A stretch of 64,000 bases of DNA from CAVPEV01 sp963703555 (GTDB taxonomy: Bacteria; Actinomycetota; Actinomycetes; Actinomycetales; Cellulomonadaceae): the NCBI GenBank assembly GCA_963703555.1, contig CAVPEV010000003.1, forward strand, positions 1 to 64,000, given 5' to 3'. Numbering within the stretch: position 1 is the first letter of the stretch; the number at the start of each line of letters is the position of its first letter. A program made the position numbers and the translations under genes. The notes below the pieces were generated by a model. That model had not been told where the DNA came from. It ran no database searches and saw only the letters and a program-made list of their open reading frames with translations. Shown here piece by piece: positions 1 to 8,218 of this stretch.

Positions 1-360
1 CGCGAGCGGATCTGGCGGCCAATTTCGATATATCTGCGCCTTACGTGGCGCACTCTGGAGCGCGGATCAAGGCCCGTAACAGCAGACATGCTGCTTCACC
101 TTCGCCCGCACGTACAAGATCGATCTCGCCGATCTCGCGGGGGATGTCGGCGGCGCCGATTACACCGCACGCATGCAGGCGGTTCTCAAGGAGCCGATGT
201 TTGCCGACATCGATATCCCGTCGCTCGAAATCAGCGACATCGCAATCGGCTGTACGGGGGCTGGCCGGAGGCCTTCCTGCGGCTCTACACGGCCTATCGC
301 GAAGAACAGCTTGCGCTGGCGGAGGTCAGGTACGCCGCGTTGATGGGAAGTGTCGCCTGA
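1..360 (+). pseudogene. ScfR/XRE-family regulator fragment, frameshifted
   Basis: Read across three frames, this stretch encodes a helix-turn-helix segment (ADLAANFDIS, then LERGSRPVTADMLLHL), then TYKIDLADLAGD and MQAVLKEPMFADIDIPSLEI, and finally WPEAFLRLYTAYREEQLALA. That order is typical of the XRE/ScfR short-chain fatty acid regulators, which carry an HTH followed by a DUF2083-type region. No single frame holds it: at least three one-base shifts are needed, near 55-60, 108 and 255. The C-terminal half of the family is missing. Codon choice and wording look alphaproteobacterial rather than like the actinobacterial genes downstream. The family call is from memory of its pattern and is moderately sure; that the piece is broken is directly visible. 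Confidence 0.5.
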
Positions 361-369
361 AGGTGGCCG

Positions 370-1085
370 GGGCGGCCTGGACGTCCACGATCCGGGTTCC
401 GGAAGTGCGGCGATTTCGCCGCCGCGAACGCGCCTTCCTCGAGGCTCTGCGGCGGCGAGGTTTCCTCGCCGATATCGGCGCCGGCTACCATCACTGGATC
501 TCGAAGACGAAATCGCTGCCGAGTACCGGGGCCGAGCCGGCCTTCGTCAGGGCCTTCAAGCGCGCACTTGAACATGCGGAAGGCATGCGGGTATTCGGAG
601 CGGATATCGACGAACTCGCTGGCACCGACAGCGATGCCGGCGATCGTCATGCCCTCGATGAGGCAGAAGGGATCGCCTTCCATGAGCATACGGTCAGCGA
701 AGGTGCCGCTGTCGCCCTCGTCGGCATTGCAGCAGAGTTCCTGCTCGGCCTTGGTGTCGAGCACCGTCTTCCACTTGATGCCGGTCGGGAACGCAGCGCC
801 GCCGCGTCCGCGCAGCCCGACGTCGTCACCTCGGTGACGATGTCGATCGGCGCCATCGTGAGCGCCTTGGTGAGGCCTCGAAGCCGCCGTGGGCGCGGTA
901 GTCCTCGATCGACAATGGATCGGTGAGTGCCGCAACGCGCGAAGGTCAGCCGCTCCTGGCTCTTGAGCAGGAGAATGTCCTCGACCAGCCCGAGCTTGCC
1001 GTTGCTGGCTGCGGCGGTGGAGGCCGAGGAGCCCGGCGCGTGGCGGCGCCGAGCCGTCGCCGACGCGGCCGAAGCCCTGTCCAAG
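370..1085 (-). pseudogene. fdsB: NAD-dependent formate dehydrogenase beta subunit (FdsB/NuoF-like) fragment
   Basis: On the minus strand the segment around 650-880 reads LRGRGGAAFPTGIKWKTVL, CNADEGDSGTFADRMLMEGD and CLIEGMTIAGIAVGA, the FMN/NADH-binding core shared by FdsB and NuoF. The ADRMLMEGDP wording is closest to soluble formate dehydrogenase beta subunits. Upstream, GLTKALTMAPIDIVTEVTTSG lies in another frame, and GEET appears downstream, so one-base indels occur near 815, 870 and 905. The Fe-S-binding C-terminus is absent. No other formate dehydrogenase gene is nearby. The piece looks like foreign, proteobacteria-like DNA joined to this contig. Confidence 0.65.
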
Positions 1086-1889
1086 GCTCAACGGGAGCAA
1101 TTGGAGGTTTTGTTATTGTTACATATTTACTTGGTCAGCATGTTAGGCAAATGGTGGGTCTCTCGGCCCACCGGTCGAAGGCGGTTCATGCGCCTTGGCT
1201 CCGCCGGTTGCGTGCCAATTACCGGGCAGCCAAACACCGACGGCCAACCAGGCTGCTCCATTAGCCGATTTCGTGGTTTTCAGGGCGGGCTGGGCCATTG
1301 CGGCGGGTGGGTGGGCATCCGATGGATGCCGTTTGAGAAAGGTATTGTGGATCAGTTGGATAGCTTATGGTAGTGGCCAGCTGCAGCGCTACGAGGGAAA
1401 GGGTTTGCGAGTAGCTGACCGCCGAGATCACGGCATGGGGCGGTCTAGCACTGTCAAGCAGATACACGACAGCGTCGGGGTTCCGGGAAGAGGGCGGCTG
1501 GGTTTGCGATGTTTTTTTTTTTTTGATAGCTGAGTTTCACTACGTATTGCTGATGGAAGCCCGAAGTAGTTTTGCAAACTCCCCAGGAGAGCGTTCCCAT
1601 TCAAGCACAATGGAAATCCCCTCCACAAATTCGGAAGAAACGCCTTTTTCCAAAAGGTGTTCCCCAGAAGTTTCTCTCCATGATCTCCAGCTCCGCCAGG
1701 ACCTCCGAGAAGGCTTCAAGCCTCTCAACGGTCTGTTCTGCGGTATCTACAGCCCACCTGTAGGATTTCCTCCTCCACTACGCTCTCTTCTCAGCCCGAA
1801 TCAAGACAAAAACCGACCCGGGTTCGGGTTCATAGGTCCTGGCTTTTCCTGTAAGGGCAATGAAAGCGGAACCTGTACCGTTGAAGAGA
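1086..1889. other. Unrecognised lower-GC stretch with a poly-T run
   Basis: About 800 bases clearly lower in GC than anything else in the window, with a run of T residues at about 1511-1524. I see no convincing gene. A minus-strand reading at about 1540-1640 gives a short peptide ending LLRASISNT, but it matches no family I know. The base composition fits neither the proteobacteria-like fragments on its sides nor the actinobacterial DNA to the right, so this may be a third source inside a chimeric contig end. Confidence 0.4.
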
Positions 1890-2360
1890 AGATGGAAGCT
1901 CTCCAGGCTGGTACTGCCCTGCGTACGCTCTGCAGCCGTCCCTGCGCATTGATCGAAAGCTGCAGATCAAGCCCGGACATTCCCGGCGAGGCACCGACCA
2001 CGCCCGCCGCCGCCTGCACGTTCTGGGCGCGGATTTCGCGCACCACGTCGCCGGCGGACAGGCCGCGCTCTGCGACCTTCTGCGGATCGAGCCAGACCCG
2101 CATCGAATAATCGCCGGCACCCCACATCAACACCTGGCCGACGCCGTCGATGCGCGCCAGCCGGTCCTTCACGTTCAGGATCGCGTAGTTGCGCAGATAG
2201 GTCATGTCGTAGCGGTCGTTCGGCGACAGCAGATGCACGACCATCGTCAGGTCGGGCGAGCTCTTGACCGTCGTGATGCCGAGGCGGCGCACTTCCTCCG
2301 GCAGGCGCGGTTCGGCCTGGTTACGCAATTCGTCTAGCTTCCGTCGTAGGTTTCTTGCGC
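1890..2360 (-). pseudogene. RND efflux transporter (AcrB/MexB type) internal fragment
   Basis: The minus strand encodes RLPEEVRRLGITTVKSSPD, LNVKDRLARIDGVGQVL, GAGDYSMRVWLDPQKVAERG and REIRAQNVQAAAG in one frame. These are signature stretches of the porter (pore) domain of AcrB/MexB-type inner-membrane pumps, roughly residues 110-260 of a protein of about 1040. Neither end of the gene is present: it is joined to bioY at about 2360-2375 and ends at about 1890. Pumps of this type belong to Gram-negative bacteria, so the piece is out of place in a high-GC actinobacterial contig. Confidence 0.75.
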
Positions 2361-2370
2361 GTTCTTCGTC

Positions 2371-2604
2371 TGCAGCAGCGGCCACGGCGAGGGCCGCGCG
2401 CCGGGGCCCGAGCACGAGGCCGGTGAGCATGACCGCGAAGGTCTGCAGCGTGACGGGCACCGCCGTGCCGGTCGGCACCGCCGGCAGCACGGAGCACACG
2501 GCGACGAATCCGGCGAACGTCATGACGAGTGCGAGGTCCGCGACGGCCGAGCGGACGGCGACGGGAGCCGGCAGGGCGGATGGCGGACCGTCGGGACTGG
2601 TCAT
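2371..2604 (-). CDS. bioY: BioY biotin transporter substrate-binding subunit, N-terminal part only
   Basis: The first 75 or so residues carry a short hydrophilic N-terminus, the hydrophobic stretch LALVMTFAGFVAVCSVLPAV, then PVTLQTFAVMLTGLVLGPRR, the hallmark of BioY, the S component of ECF biotin transporters. A normal BioY has about 190-200 residues and six membrane helices; here the frame passes into an RND-pump fragment after LAVA. The ATG has a GGAAGG ribosome site just upstream. The gene is divergent from the ABC-F gene. The truncation is most simply explained by a chimeric junction and not by a real fusion. Confidence 0.75.
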
Positions 2605-2797
2605 AGTGCCTTCCGGGGGAGGGGGACGGGCAGCACCTGTCCAGCCGGCTCGCTGCCCGTGGTCACGCTAGCCGGACCTAGACTGGCTGGCACCTGTGCC
2701 GCCTACCAACGGTCGTGAGCGGCCGTGTGAGGAAACCGCAAGGAGCGCCGCCGCCCACCATCGGGTCGTCGCGCGCCCGCCACCAGGAGGACCCACC

Positions 2798-4396
2798 GTG
2801 ATCACCGCGCAGGGCGTCGAGCTGCGCATCGGCGCCCGGCTGCTGCTGGCGCCGGCCACCTTCCGGGTGGGCCCGGGCGACCGTGTCGGGCTGGTCGGGC
2901 GCAACGGGGCCGGCAAGACGACGCTGCTCCGGGCGCTGGCGGGGGAGGGCTCGCCCAGCGGTGGACAGGTGATGCGGTCCGGGCAGATCGGTTACCTCGC
3001 CCAGGACCCGGCCGTCGGCGACGCGCAGCAGCTGGCACTGCACCGGGTGCTCGAGGCCCGGGGTCTCGACGAGACCGTGCGGGCGATGCGGGAGACCGAG
3101 TTGGCCATGGCCTCCGGGGACGACCTGGCCCGGGACGCAGCCATGGAGCGCTACGGACGGCTGGAGGCACGGTTCACGGCCGCCGGGGGCTACGCCGCGG
3201 AGAGCGAGGCGCACCGGATCGCGTCCAACCTCGGCCTGGACGACCGGGTGCTGTCGCAGCCGTTGGGCACGCTGTCGGGTGGGCAGCGCCGCCGCGTGGA
3301 GCTCTCCCGGATCCTCTTCTCCGGCGCCCCGACGCTGCTGCTGGACGAGCCGACGAACCACCTGGACGCCGACTCGGTGTCCTGGCTGCGCGACTACCTG
3401 CGGGGCTACTCGGGCGGTCTCGTCGTCATCAGCCACGACGTCGAGCTGCTCCGGGCCATCGCCACGAAGGTGTTCCACCTCGACGCCACCCGGGCCCAGC
3501 TGGACCAGTACGCCCTCGGCTGGGACGCGTACCTCGCGCAGCGGGACACCGACGAGCGCCGCCGTCGCCGGGAGCGGGCGAACGCCGAGAAGAAGGCCGC
3601 CGTCCTGCTGGCCCAGGCGGACACGATGCGCGCGAAGGCGACCAAGGCGGTCGCGGCGCAGAACATGGCTCGGCGGGCCGAGCGGATGCTCGCCGGGCTG
3701 GATCAGGTGCGGGTCGCCGACAGGGTCGCCCACCTGCGCTTCCCCGACCCGGCGCCGTGCGGGCGCACGCCGCTCGTGGCGGAGGGCCTGTCCAAGTCGT
3801 ACGGGTCCCTGGAGGTGTTCACCGGGGTCGACCTGGCGGTGGACCGGGGCAGCCGGGTCGTCGTGCTGGGTCTCAACGGGGCCGGCAAGACCACGCTGCT
3901 GCGCATCCTGGCCGGTCTGGAGACCCCGGACACCGGCGCCGTGCTGCCCGGCCACGGTCTGAAGCTCGGCTACTACGCCCAGGAGCACGAGACGCTCGAC
4001 CTGGGGCGGACCGTCGTGGAGAACCTGCGGACGGCCGCGCCGGACCTCACCGACACCCAGGTCCGGTCCGTCCTCGGCTCGTTCCTGTTCTCCGGGGACG
4101 ACGCCGACAAGCCGGCCGGGGTGCTGTCCGGGGGGGAGAAGACCCGGCTGGCGCTGGCCACGCTCGTGGTCTCGTCGGCGAACGTGCTGCTGCTCGACGA
4201 GCCGACGAACAACCTGGACCCCGCCAGCCGGGCGGAGATCCTCACCGCGCTGCGCAGCTATGCGGGCGCCGTGGTCCTCGTCAGCCACGACGAGGGTGCG
4301 GTGGAGGCGCTCAACCCCGAGCGTGTCGTGGTGCTGCCGGACGGCGTCGAAGACCTGTGGGGCCCGGACTACCTGGACCTCGTCTCCCTGGCCTGA
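2798..4396 (+). CDS. ABC-F family ATPase
   Basis: A 532-aa soluble protein with two tandem ABC ATPase domains and no membrane segments, as in the ABC-F group (EttA, Uup and antibiotic-protection proteins), which act on the ribosome rather than in transport. Domain 1 has Walker A GRNGAGKTT at residues 34-42 and signature LSGGQRRRVEL; domain 2 has Walker A GLNGAGKTTLL near residue 360 and signature LSGGEKTRLAL. Both have DEPTN Walker B endings. The charged linker around residues 250-300 (DERRRRRERANAEKK) is the usual ABC-F interdomain helix. The GTG start at 2798 follows a CAGGAGG ribosome site by eight bases. Its exact role (translation factor or resistance) cannot be told from the sequence. 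Confidence 0.9.
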   Translation: MITAQGVELRIGARLLLAPATFRVGPGDRVGLVGRNGAGKTTLLRALAGEGSPSGGQVMRSGQIGYLAQDPAVGDAQQLALHRVLEARGLDETVRAMRETELAMASGDDLARDAAMERYGRLEARFTAAGGYAAESEAHRIASNLGLDDRVLSQPLGTLSGGQRRRVELSRILFSGAPTLLLDEPTNHLDADSVSWLRDYLRGYSGGLVVISHDVELLRAIATKVFHLDATRAQLDQYALGWDAYLAQRDTDERRRRRERANAEKKAAVLLAQADTMRAKATKAVAAQNMARRAERMLAGLDQVRVADRVAHLRFPDPAPCGRTPLVAEGLSKSYGSLEVFTGVDLAVDRGSRVVVLGLNGAGKTTLLRILAGLETPDTGAVLPGHGLKLGYYAQEHETLDLGRTVVENLRTAAPDLTDTQVRSVLGSFLFSGDDADKPAGVLSGGEKTRLALATLVVSSANVLLLDEPTNNLDPASRAEILTALRSYAGAVVLVSHDEGAVEALNPERVVVLPDGVEDLWGPDYLDLVSLA

Positions 4397-4474
4397 CCGG
4401 ATGCGGGCGGTCTGAGCGGCCAGGTGCGGGTGGCCTGGTCCGGTCGTGCCCGGACGGCCCGGCCGACCTCGCGG

Positions 4475-5308
4475 TCAGCGGCGACCGTCGACGATGGCGT
4501 CCTCGACCTCCTCGTCACTGAGCCCGCGGCCGCGGGTGCGGGCGCTCGGGCGGCCGGGCGACGGCCCGGGGCCGGCGGGGTCGACGATCTCGCGGCGGGC
4601 CAGCCAACCGAAGCCGAGCAGGCCGCCGAGAGCGAACGTCCACCACTGGAACGCGTAGGACAGGTGGGGACCCAGGTCGCGGTCCGGCGCGGGCAGCGCG
4701 CCGAGCCGCTGGTCCGCCGGCGGCTGCTCGGCGACCAGCGTGGCGTAGGCGCGGTAGGTGCCGGCATCGAGCCCCGCAGCCGCCAGCACGTCGTCGGGGG
4801 AGAGCGCCTGCACCTGCCCGGCGGGGGCGGGCCGCCCCGACGGCGCCTCCGGCAGCCGCAGCCGCGCGGTGACCGTCACCTGTCCCGAGGGCGGGTCGGC
4901 GATCCGGGCAGGGGTGCGGCCGTCCGGGCCCACGGGCACCCACCCGCGGTCGACGACGAGCACCGTCGGCCGCCCGGCCGTCCCCGCGACGACCAGCGGG
5001 ACGAGGACGTGGTAAGCGGGTGACCCGTCGACGGGGCGGTTGCGCAGCAGCACCGTGCTCGCCGCGGCATACCGGCCGCGGACCGTGACCGGTCGCCACT
5101 GGTAGGACGGGTCCAGTGGCTGGTCCGGGCGCGCCAGCAGGTCGCCCAGCGCCACCGGCTCGGCGTCGTAGTTGCGGTCCACGAGCGCCACCGCCGCGGA
5201 CCGGGCTACGTGCCGGTGCCACTGCCAACGGCCCAGGAACGTGCACGTCACTGCGATGACGACCCCGACGAGGACGAGCGCCACGGCGCGCCGCACCGCC
5301 GGCCTCAC
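4475..5308 (-). CDS. SURF1 family cytochrome oxidase assembly protein
   Basis: A 277-aa protein with an N-terminal membrane helix (VALVLVGVVIAVTCTFLGRWQWHRH), a periplasmic domain with LLRNRPVDGSPAYHVLVPL and VLVVDRGWVPVG, and a second helix near the C-terminus (FQWWTFALGGLLGFGWLARR). This two-helix layout and the RGWVP motif define SURF1/Shy1, which helps assemble haem a3 into cytochrome c oxidase. The GTG start at 5308 overlaps the stop of the upstream small gene by four bases, so the three minus-strand genes from 5912 form an operon. The last 40 residues are a charged tail of no clear function. Confidence 0.85.
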   Translation of the reverse strand: MRPAVRRAVALVLVGVVIAVTCTFLGRWQWHRHVARSAAVALVDRNYDAEPVALGDLLARPDQPLDPSYQWRPVTVRGRYAAASTVLLRNRPVDGSPAYHVLVPLVVAGTAGRPTVLVVDRGWVPVGPDGRTPARIADPPSGQVTVTARLRLPEAPSGRPAPAGQVQALSPDDVLAAAGLDAGTYRAYATLVAEQPPADQRLGALPAPDRDLGPHLSYAFQWWTFALGGLLGFGWLARREIVDPAGPGPSPGRPSARTRGRGLSDEEVEDAIVDGRR

Positions 5309-5583
5309 GGCGTGCCGGTCCGCGCGCCGCCGGAGGCGTCCGGCTCGGGACCGGGGTGCTGCGATGTCAGCTCGCCCACCGGGACGGTGCTCCGCAAGAA
5401 GCCGCGCGCGCCGAGGAACTGCTCCAGCTGGGCGCGATGCTCGGTGCAGGCCAGCCAGACCTTGCGGCGCTCCGGCGTGTGCAGGCGAGGGTTGTTCCAC
5501 AGCAGGCCCCAGGCGGCTTCGGCACGGCACCCGCGGGCGCTGCAGACCAGCTCGCCGACCGGGTCGGCCACCGTTCCGGTCAC
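5305..5583 (-). CDS. Small conserved actinobacterial protein (often mislabelled acetone carboxylase)
   Basis: A 92-aa protein. Cysteine pairs (VCSARGCRAEA and WLACTEHRAQL) and the conserved WGLLWNNPRLHTPERRK stretch suggest a small metal-binding fold. It matches a family found next to DUF3099 and SURF1 genes in actinobacteria and sometimes named acetone carboxylase with no good reason. The GTG start overlaps the stop of the DUF3099 gene, and its own stop overlaps the SURF1 start, both by four bases. No function can be assigned beyond a possible zinc site and co-expression with a cytochrome oxidase factor. Confidence 0.75.
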   Translation of the reverse strand: MTGTVADPVGELVCSARGCRAEAAWGLLWNNPRLHTPERRKVWLACTEHRAQLEQFLGARGFLRSTVPVGELTSQHPGPEPDASGGARTGTP

Positions 5584-5912
5584 GCCGTGCCGTCCTGGTC
5601 CCGGCCGTAGCCGGTGCGGTCGGCGGCCGCACCGGGGGTCAGGAGCACCGGTCCGACCGCCTCCGGCGCGGTGTCGTCGCGCTCCCGGCCGGCGTTGGCG
5701 AGCAGCACCGCCACGTACGGCATGACCGTCGCCGTGGCGACGAGCCCCAGCAGGACCCAGGCCGGCGCATGACCCCAGGCCAGTACCGCGGCGACGAAGC
5801 AGACGACCCGGATGCCCATCTGGACGAGGTAGCGCCGGGTGCGTCGCGCCATGTCGTCGCGCAGCGCCACAGGCGCTGACGTGATGGCGTGCACGGCGGT
5901 GCTCCTCGTCAC
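5580..5912 (-). CDS. DUF3099 family membrane protein
   Basis: A 110-aa protein with the N-terminal motif TSAPVALRDDMARRTRRYL followed by two hydrophobic helices (VVCFVAAVLAWGHAPAWVLL and GLVATATVMPYVAVLLANAG) and a charged tail. This is the DUF3099 pattern, an uncharacterised actinobacterial membrane family. It is the first gene of a three-gene overlapping operon with the small Cys protein and SURF1. The GTG start is only six bases from a TACCAT hexamer, so the transcript is probably leaderless. It is divergent from fabG with 85 bases between the start codons. Confidence 0.75.
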   Translation of the reverse strand: MTRSTAVHAITSAPVALRDDMARRTRRYLVQMGIRVVCFVAAVLAWGHAPAWVLLGLVATATVMPYVAVLLANAGRERDDTAPEAVGPVLLTPGAAADRTGYGRDQDGTA

Positions 5913-5918
5913 CTCGCG

Positions 5919-5924
5919 ATGGTA
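5919..5924 (-). promoter_or_regulatory. -10 element of the DUF3099 operon
   Basis: TACCAT on the minus strand ends six bases before the GTG start, leaving no room for a ribosome site. This suggests a leaderless message. Confidence 0.5.
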
Positions 5925-5983
5925 GGCCCGCGCCTGTCGGGCGTGCCGCTCGGGGCGGCAGGGCGTCGGAGGGGTGCGTCGAG

Positions 5984-5989
5984 TACCGT
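5984..5989 (+). promoter_or_regulatory. -10 element of fabG
   Basis: TACCGT lies eight bases before the GTG start of fabG. No Shine-Dalgarno sequence fits, so initiation is probably leaderless. Confidence 0.5.
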
Positions 5990-5997
5990 CGGGGTTC

Positions 5998-6723
5998 GTG
6001 ACCCCCACGGCACCCGGTCCGGCCCGCAGCGTCGTCGTCACCGGCGCCACGCGAGGGATCGGCCGCGCCGTGGCCGAGCGGTTCCTCGCGGCCGGCGACC
6101 GGGTGGCCAGCATCCACCGCACCGGCACCCCGCCGCAGGGTGTGCTCGGGGTGGTCGGGGACGTGCGGGACACCGCCTCGGTCGACGCGGCGTTCGCCGT
6201 CGTGGAGGCCGAGCAGGGCCCGGTCGAGGTGCTCGTCGCCAACGCCGGAGTGACCCGGGACCAGCTGGTGCTGCGGATGACCGACGAGGACTTCGACCAG
6301 GTGCTCGACGTCAACCTCACCGGCGCGTTCCGGTGCGTGCGCCGGGCGAGCGCGGGCATGATCCGGATGCGGCGGGGCCGGATCATCCTGATGTCCTCGG
6401 TGGTCGCCCTGTACGGCTCGCCCGGGCAGGTCAACTATGCGGCCTCGAAGGCGGGCCTGGTGGGCATGGCTCGCTCCATCACCCGCGAGCTCGGCGGCCG
6501 AGGCATCACGGCGAACGTCGTGGCACCCGGCTTCGTCGACACGGACATGACGCGCGGCCTGTCGGCCGAGCGTCAGGAGGCCTATCGGGCGGCGATCCCC
6601 GCCGGCCGGTTCGCCACGCCCGACGAGGTCGCCGGCGTGGTGGAGTTCCTTGCCTCGCCGGCCGCCGGCTACGTGTCCGGGGCGATCGTCCCGGTCGACG
6701 GCGGCCTGGGCATGGGGCACTGA
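5998..6723 (+). CDS. fabG: 3-oxoacyl-ACP reductase FabG
   Basis: A 241-aa short-chain dehydrogenase that reduces 3-oxoacyl-ACP with NADPH in the elongation cycle of fatty acid synthesis. Visible motifs are the cofactor loop TGATRGIG near residue 16, NAG in the fourth strand, the catalytic Ser in MSSVVALYG, and the Tyr/Lys pair in NYAASKAG. The C-terminus DGGLGMGH is the usual SDR ending. The GTG start at 5998 is chosen because it gives the right N-terminal length and sits eight bases after a TACCGT box. It is followed 39 bases later by the enoyl reductase gene, the same pairing as mabA-inhA in mycobacteria. Confidence 0.92.
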   Translation: MTPTAPGPARSVVVTGATRGIGRAVAERFLAAGDRVASIHRTGTPPQGVLGVVGDVRDTASVDAAFAVVEAEQGPVEVLVANAGVTRDQLVLRMTDEDFDQVLDVNLTGAFRCVRRASAGMIRMRRGRIILMSSVVALYGSPGQVNYAASKAGLVGMARSITRELGGRGITANVVAPGFVDTDMTRGLSAERQEAYRAAIPAGRFATPDEVAGVVEFLASPAAGYVSGAIVPVDGGLGMGH

Positions 6724-6762
6724 CCGGGCCTCGCGCCCACACCTTCGACGAACGGACGGATC

Positions 6763-7530
6763 ATGGGTCTGCTGGACGGCAAGACGCTCCTCATCACCGG
6801 TGTGCTCACCGACAGCTCGATCGCCTTCCACGTGGCGCGGCTGGCGCAGGAGGAGGGCGCTGAGGTGCTGCTCACCTCGTTCGGTCGGCAGGCGCGCCTC
6901 ACGGAGCTCGTCGCGCGCCGGCTGCCGCGCCCGGCAGCCGTGCTCACCCTGGACGTGACCTCGCAGGAGGACCTGGAGGCCCTGGCCGGCCGGGTCCGTG
7001 AGCACGCCGACCACCTGGACGGTGCGGTGCACTCCATCGGGTTCGCCCCGCAGTCAGTGATGGGCGGCCACTTCCTCGACGGTCCGTGGGACGACGTGGC
7101 CACCGCGCTGCAGGTGTCCGCCTACTCGCTGAAGTCGCTCGCGGTGGCGGTGCTGCCACTGCTCACCCGCGGGTCCGGCCTGGTCGGCCTGACGTTCGAC
7201 GCGCGCTACGCGTGGCCGGTGTACGACTGGATGGGCGTGGCCAAGGCCGCGTTCGAGGCGACGGCCCGCTACCTGGCGCGTGACCTTGGGCCGCAGGGGG
7301 TCCGGGTGAACCTCGTGTCGTCCGGACCGGTGCGGACCACCGCCGCACGGTCCATCCGGGGCTTCGAGACGATGGACGGCCGGTGGCCGGAGCGGGCCCC
7401 GCTCGGCTGGGACGCCACCGACCCCGTCCCGCCGGCGCGGGCCGTCGCCGCCCTCCTGTCGGGCTGGTTCCCGGCGACGACCGGGGAGATCATCCACGTC
7501 GACGGCGGCGTGCACGCGATGGGTCAGTGA
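6763..7530 (+). CDS. fabI: Enoyl-ACP reductase, FabI/InhA type
   Basis: A 255-aa NADH-dependent enoyl-ACP reductase that catalyses the last step of each fatty acid elongation round. The N-terminus LLDGKTLLITGVLTDSSIAF shows the InhA/FabI form of the dinucleotide loop. HSIGFAP and the active site YDWMGVAKAA (Tyr-x6-Lys) are present, and the C-terminus has TGEIIHVDGGVHAMG. It follows fabG closely on the same strand, and its stop overlaps the next start by one base, giving a fabG-fabI-sixA operon. The phrase MGLLDGK at the start and the VHAMG ending are the same in mycobacterial InhA. Confidence 0.92.
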   Translation: MGLLDGKTLLITGVLTDSSIAFHVARLAQEEGAEVLLTSFGRQARLTELVARRLPRPAAVLTLDVTSQEDLEALAGRVREHADHLDGAVHSIGFAPQSVMGGHFLDGPWDDVATALQVSAYSLKSLAVAVLPLLTRGSGLVGLTFDARYAWPVYDWMGVAKAAFEATARYLARDLGPQGVRVNLVSSGPVRTTAARSIRGFETMDGRWPERAPLGWDATDPVPPARAVAALLSGWFPATTGEIIHVDGGVHAMGQ

Positions 7531-8069
7531 TGCCGACGGCCGACGCCCCGGGCGGTGCCGTGCGCCGGCTGCTGCTGCTGCGCCACGCGAAGGCCGAGCG
7601 CGCCGGTCACGGGGAGGACCGGCTGCGCCCGCTGGCGCTGTCCGGGCGGCGGCAGGCCGGCCAGGTCGGCCGGGCCATCGCGTCGGCCGGGCTGGCCCCG
7701 GACGTGGTGCTGTGCTCCACCGCGCTGCGGGCCCGGCAGACCTGGGAGCTCGTGCGGGCCGGGCTGGCGCCCGGGGTCGAGCGCCGGGTCGAGCTCCTCG
7801 ACGCGCTCTACGACGCAGGTCCCGGTGACATCGTGTCGTTGCTGCAGGACCTCGATGCGGCCGAGCGCACGGCGCTGGTCGTGGGCCACGAGCCGACCCT
7901 GTCCTGCGCCGCTGCGGCGCTGGCCGGACGGGACTCCGACCCGCAGGCCGTGGAGCGGGTCCGCGCGGGGATGCCCACCGCCGGCTGGACGATGCTGGAG
8001 CTCGCCGGCAGCTGGTCGGGGCTTGCGCCGTCCGCGGCGCGGTTGGTACGGGTCGTGCAGACCGGCTGA
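7530..8069 (+). CDS. sixA: SixA-like phosphohistidine phosphatase
   Basis: A 179-aa histidine-phosphatase superfamily protein. The phosphoacceptor motif LLLLRHAKAER lies near residue 15 (RHAK, the SixA variant of RHG) and the second histidine is in VVGHEPTL. Family members remove phosphate from histidine residues; the local partner is unknown. The ATG overlaps the fabI stop by one base, so it is translated from the same message. The length is normal for the SixA group and no signal peptide or membrane segment is visible. Confidence 0.8.
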   Translation: MPTADAPGGAVRRLLLLRHAKAERAGHGEDRLRPLALSGRRQAGQVGRAIASAGLAPDVVLCSTALRARQTWELVRAGLAPGVERRVELLDALYDAGPGDIVSLLQDLDAAERTALVVGHEPTLSCAAAALAGRDSDPQAVERVRAGMPTAGWTMLELAGSWSGLAPSAARLVRVVQTG

Positions 8070-8073
8070 GCTG

Positions 8074-8128
8074 CCGGGCACCTGCGGGCCGGCTGTGCCG
8101 CACCGTGGGTTCGGGACGAGGTGCCCGG
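8074..8128. repeat. Inverted repeat between sixA and phoH
   Basis: CCGGGCACCT at 8074-8083 is matched exactly by AGGTGCCCGG at 8119-8128, 35 bases apart. The right arm ends two bases before a TACGAT hexamer (8130-8135) that could be the phoH -10 box. It could be a terminator stem for the fabG operon or a protein site over the phoH promoter; there is no T-run. Confidence 0.45.
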
Positions 8129-8218
8129 TTACGATGGTCCCTACGCGTGGATCGGCGGACGTCCGCACCCACGCACCGCACCGCACGACTGCCGAGGAGC
8201 CAGGCGCGAGCCGACCAC

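Noticed and set aside
1511..1524. Poly-T run as a terminator
   Set aside because: No GC-rich stem precedes it, and it lies in a stretch of doubtful origin.
1801..2604. A single BioY-RND fusion protein
   Set aside because: The frame is open, but the parts come from unrelated families of different phyla and the DNA around it is chimeric, so I treat it as two fragments.
5305..7032. A long minus-strand frame opposite fabG and fabI
   Set aside because: Only its last 92 codons (from 5583) are a real gene; the rest is antisense of the fabG-fabI operon.
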